NCBI GenBank assembly: GCA_031268055.1
Contig: JAIRXY010000270.1
Coordinates: 1-5,662 of the forward strand
Length of the DNA: 5,662 nt
Origin: Prevotellaceae bacterium
GTDB lineage: Bacteria; Bacteroidota; Bacteroidia; Bacteroidales; UBA932
Direction of reading: 5' to 3'
Shown one piece after another: positions 5,568-5,662 of this stretch. The notes beneath the pieces were generated by a model. It was not told where the DNA came from and did no database searches. It worked only from the letters and a program-made list of their open reading frames with translations. The position numbers and the translations under genes are program-made. How positions within the stretch are numbered: the first letter of the stretch is position 1; every line of letters begins with the position of its first letter.

Positions 5568-5662
5568 CTTTGGCAAGCGCCTCAAGGTCAACCCCGCGGC
5601 GGTGGCCGTCAACAACCCCTCGGAGGTAATGTTCATCATCCCCGGCCTCAGCGCGAACACCT
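5557..5662 (+). other. Coding-like segment at right edge, strand uncertain
   Basis: After the TAG at 5554-5556 the plus frame is open to the end, including GKRLKVNPAAVAV and later EVMFIIPGLSANT. Almost every third codon base is G or C, far more than in porW or porX. A start could be ATG 5629, preceded by GGAGG, or GTG 5602. The minus strand is also open in a third-base-aligned frame that would end at a TAA (5555-5553) inside the inverted repeat, as the C-terminus of a gene convergent with porX. Leucine and arginine codon choice slightly favours the plus frame. I do not recognise either product and cannot settle which, if any, is real. Confidence 0.3.

Noticed and set aside
1..5662. CRISPR array, tRNA, rRNA or insertion sequence
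   Set aside because: No regularly spaced repeats, cloverleaf, rRNA-like core or transposase coding sequence was found on either strand.

Overview
The window comes from a Bacteroidota genome that carries the type IX secretion system (T9SS). Two genes show this: a large tetratricopeptide (TPR) protein of the PorW/SprE family, and directly behind it PorX, a response regulator whose output half is a PglZ/alkaline-phosphatase-like domain. Both families are hallmarks of T9SS-bearing Bacteroidota. The lack of clear Shine-Dalgarno sequences and several TAnnTTTG boxes (the Bacteroidota -7 element) agree. Coding DNA is G+C-richer than the intergenic DNA. The genus cannot be told; a marine, gut or environmental Bacteroidales-like organism is a guess.

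Layout. Positions 1-236 (minus strand) hold the 5' end of a small-residue-rich secreted protein that runs off the left edge. Positions 237-957 form a 720-base, A+T-rich divergent intergenic region with no convincing gene. It holds two perfect dyads, a REP-like repeat with a neighbouring hairpin, and candidate -7 boxes facing right. Positions 997-3891 (plus) encode PorW with an unusual all-helical extension between the signal peptide and the conserved domain; the start codon is uncertain, GTG 997 or TTG 958. Fifteen bases later, 3907-5466 (plus) encodes PorX. After it, 5467-5556 holds a dense repeat cluster dominated by a perfect 15-bp inverted repeat. The last ~105 bases are open and very G+C-rich at third codon positions, and may be the edge of another gene.

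How the genes work together. PorW is a periplasm-facing, outer-membrane-associated T9SS component. PorX is the cytoplasmic regulator of T9SS genes and secretion in the PorX/PorY(/SigP) pathway. Their tight spacing and shared strand suggest co-transcription of a structural part of the machine with its own regulator. In the well-studied species, as I recall, the two genes lie at unlinked loci. This pairing, the PorW extension with nine regular heptads and the homopolymer-T start region are the most noteworthy points. No CRISPR array, tRNA, rRNA or insertion sequence was seen.
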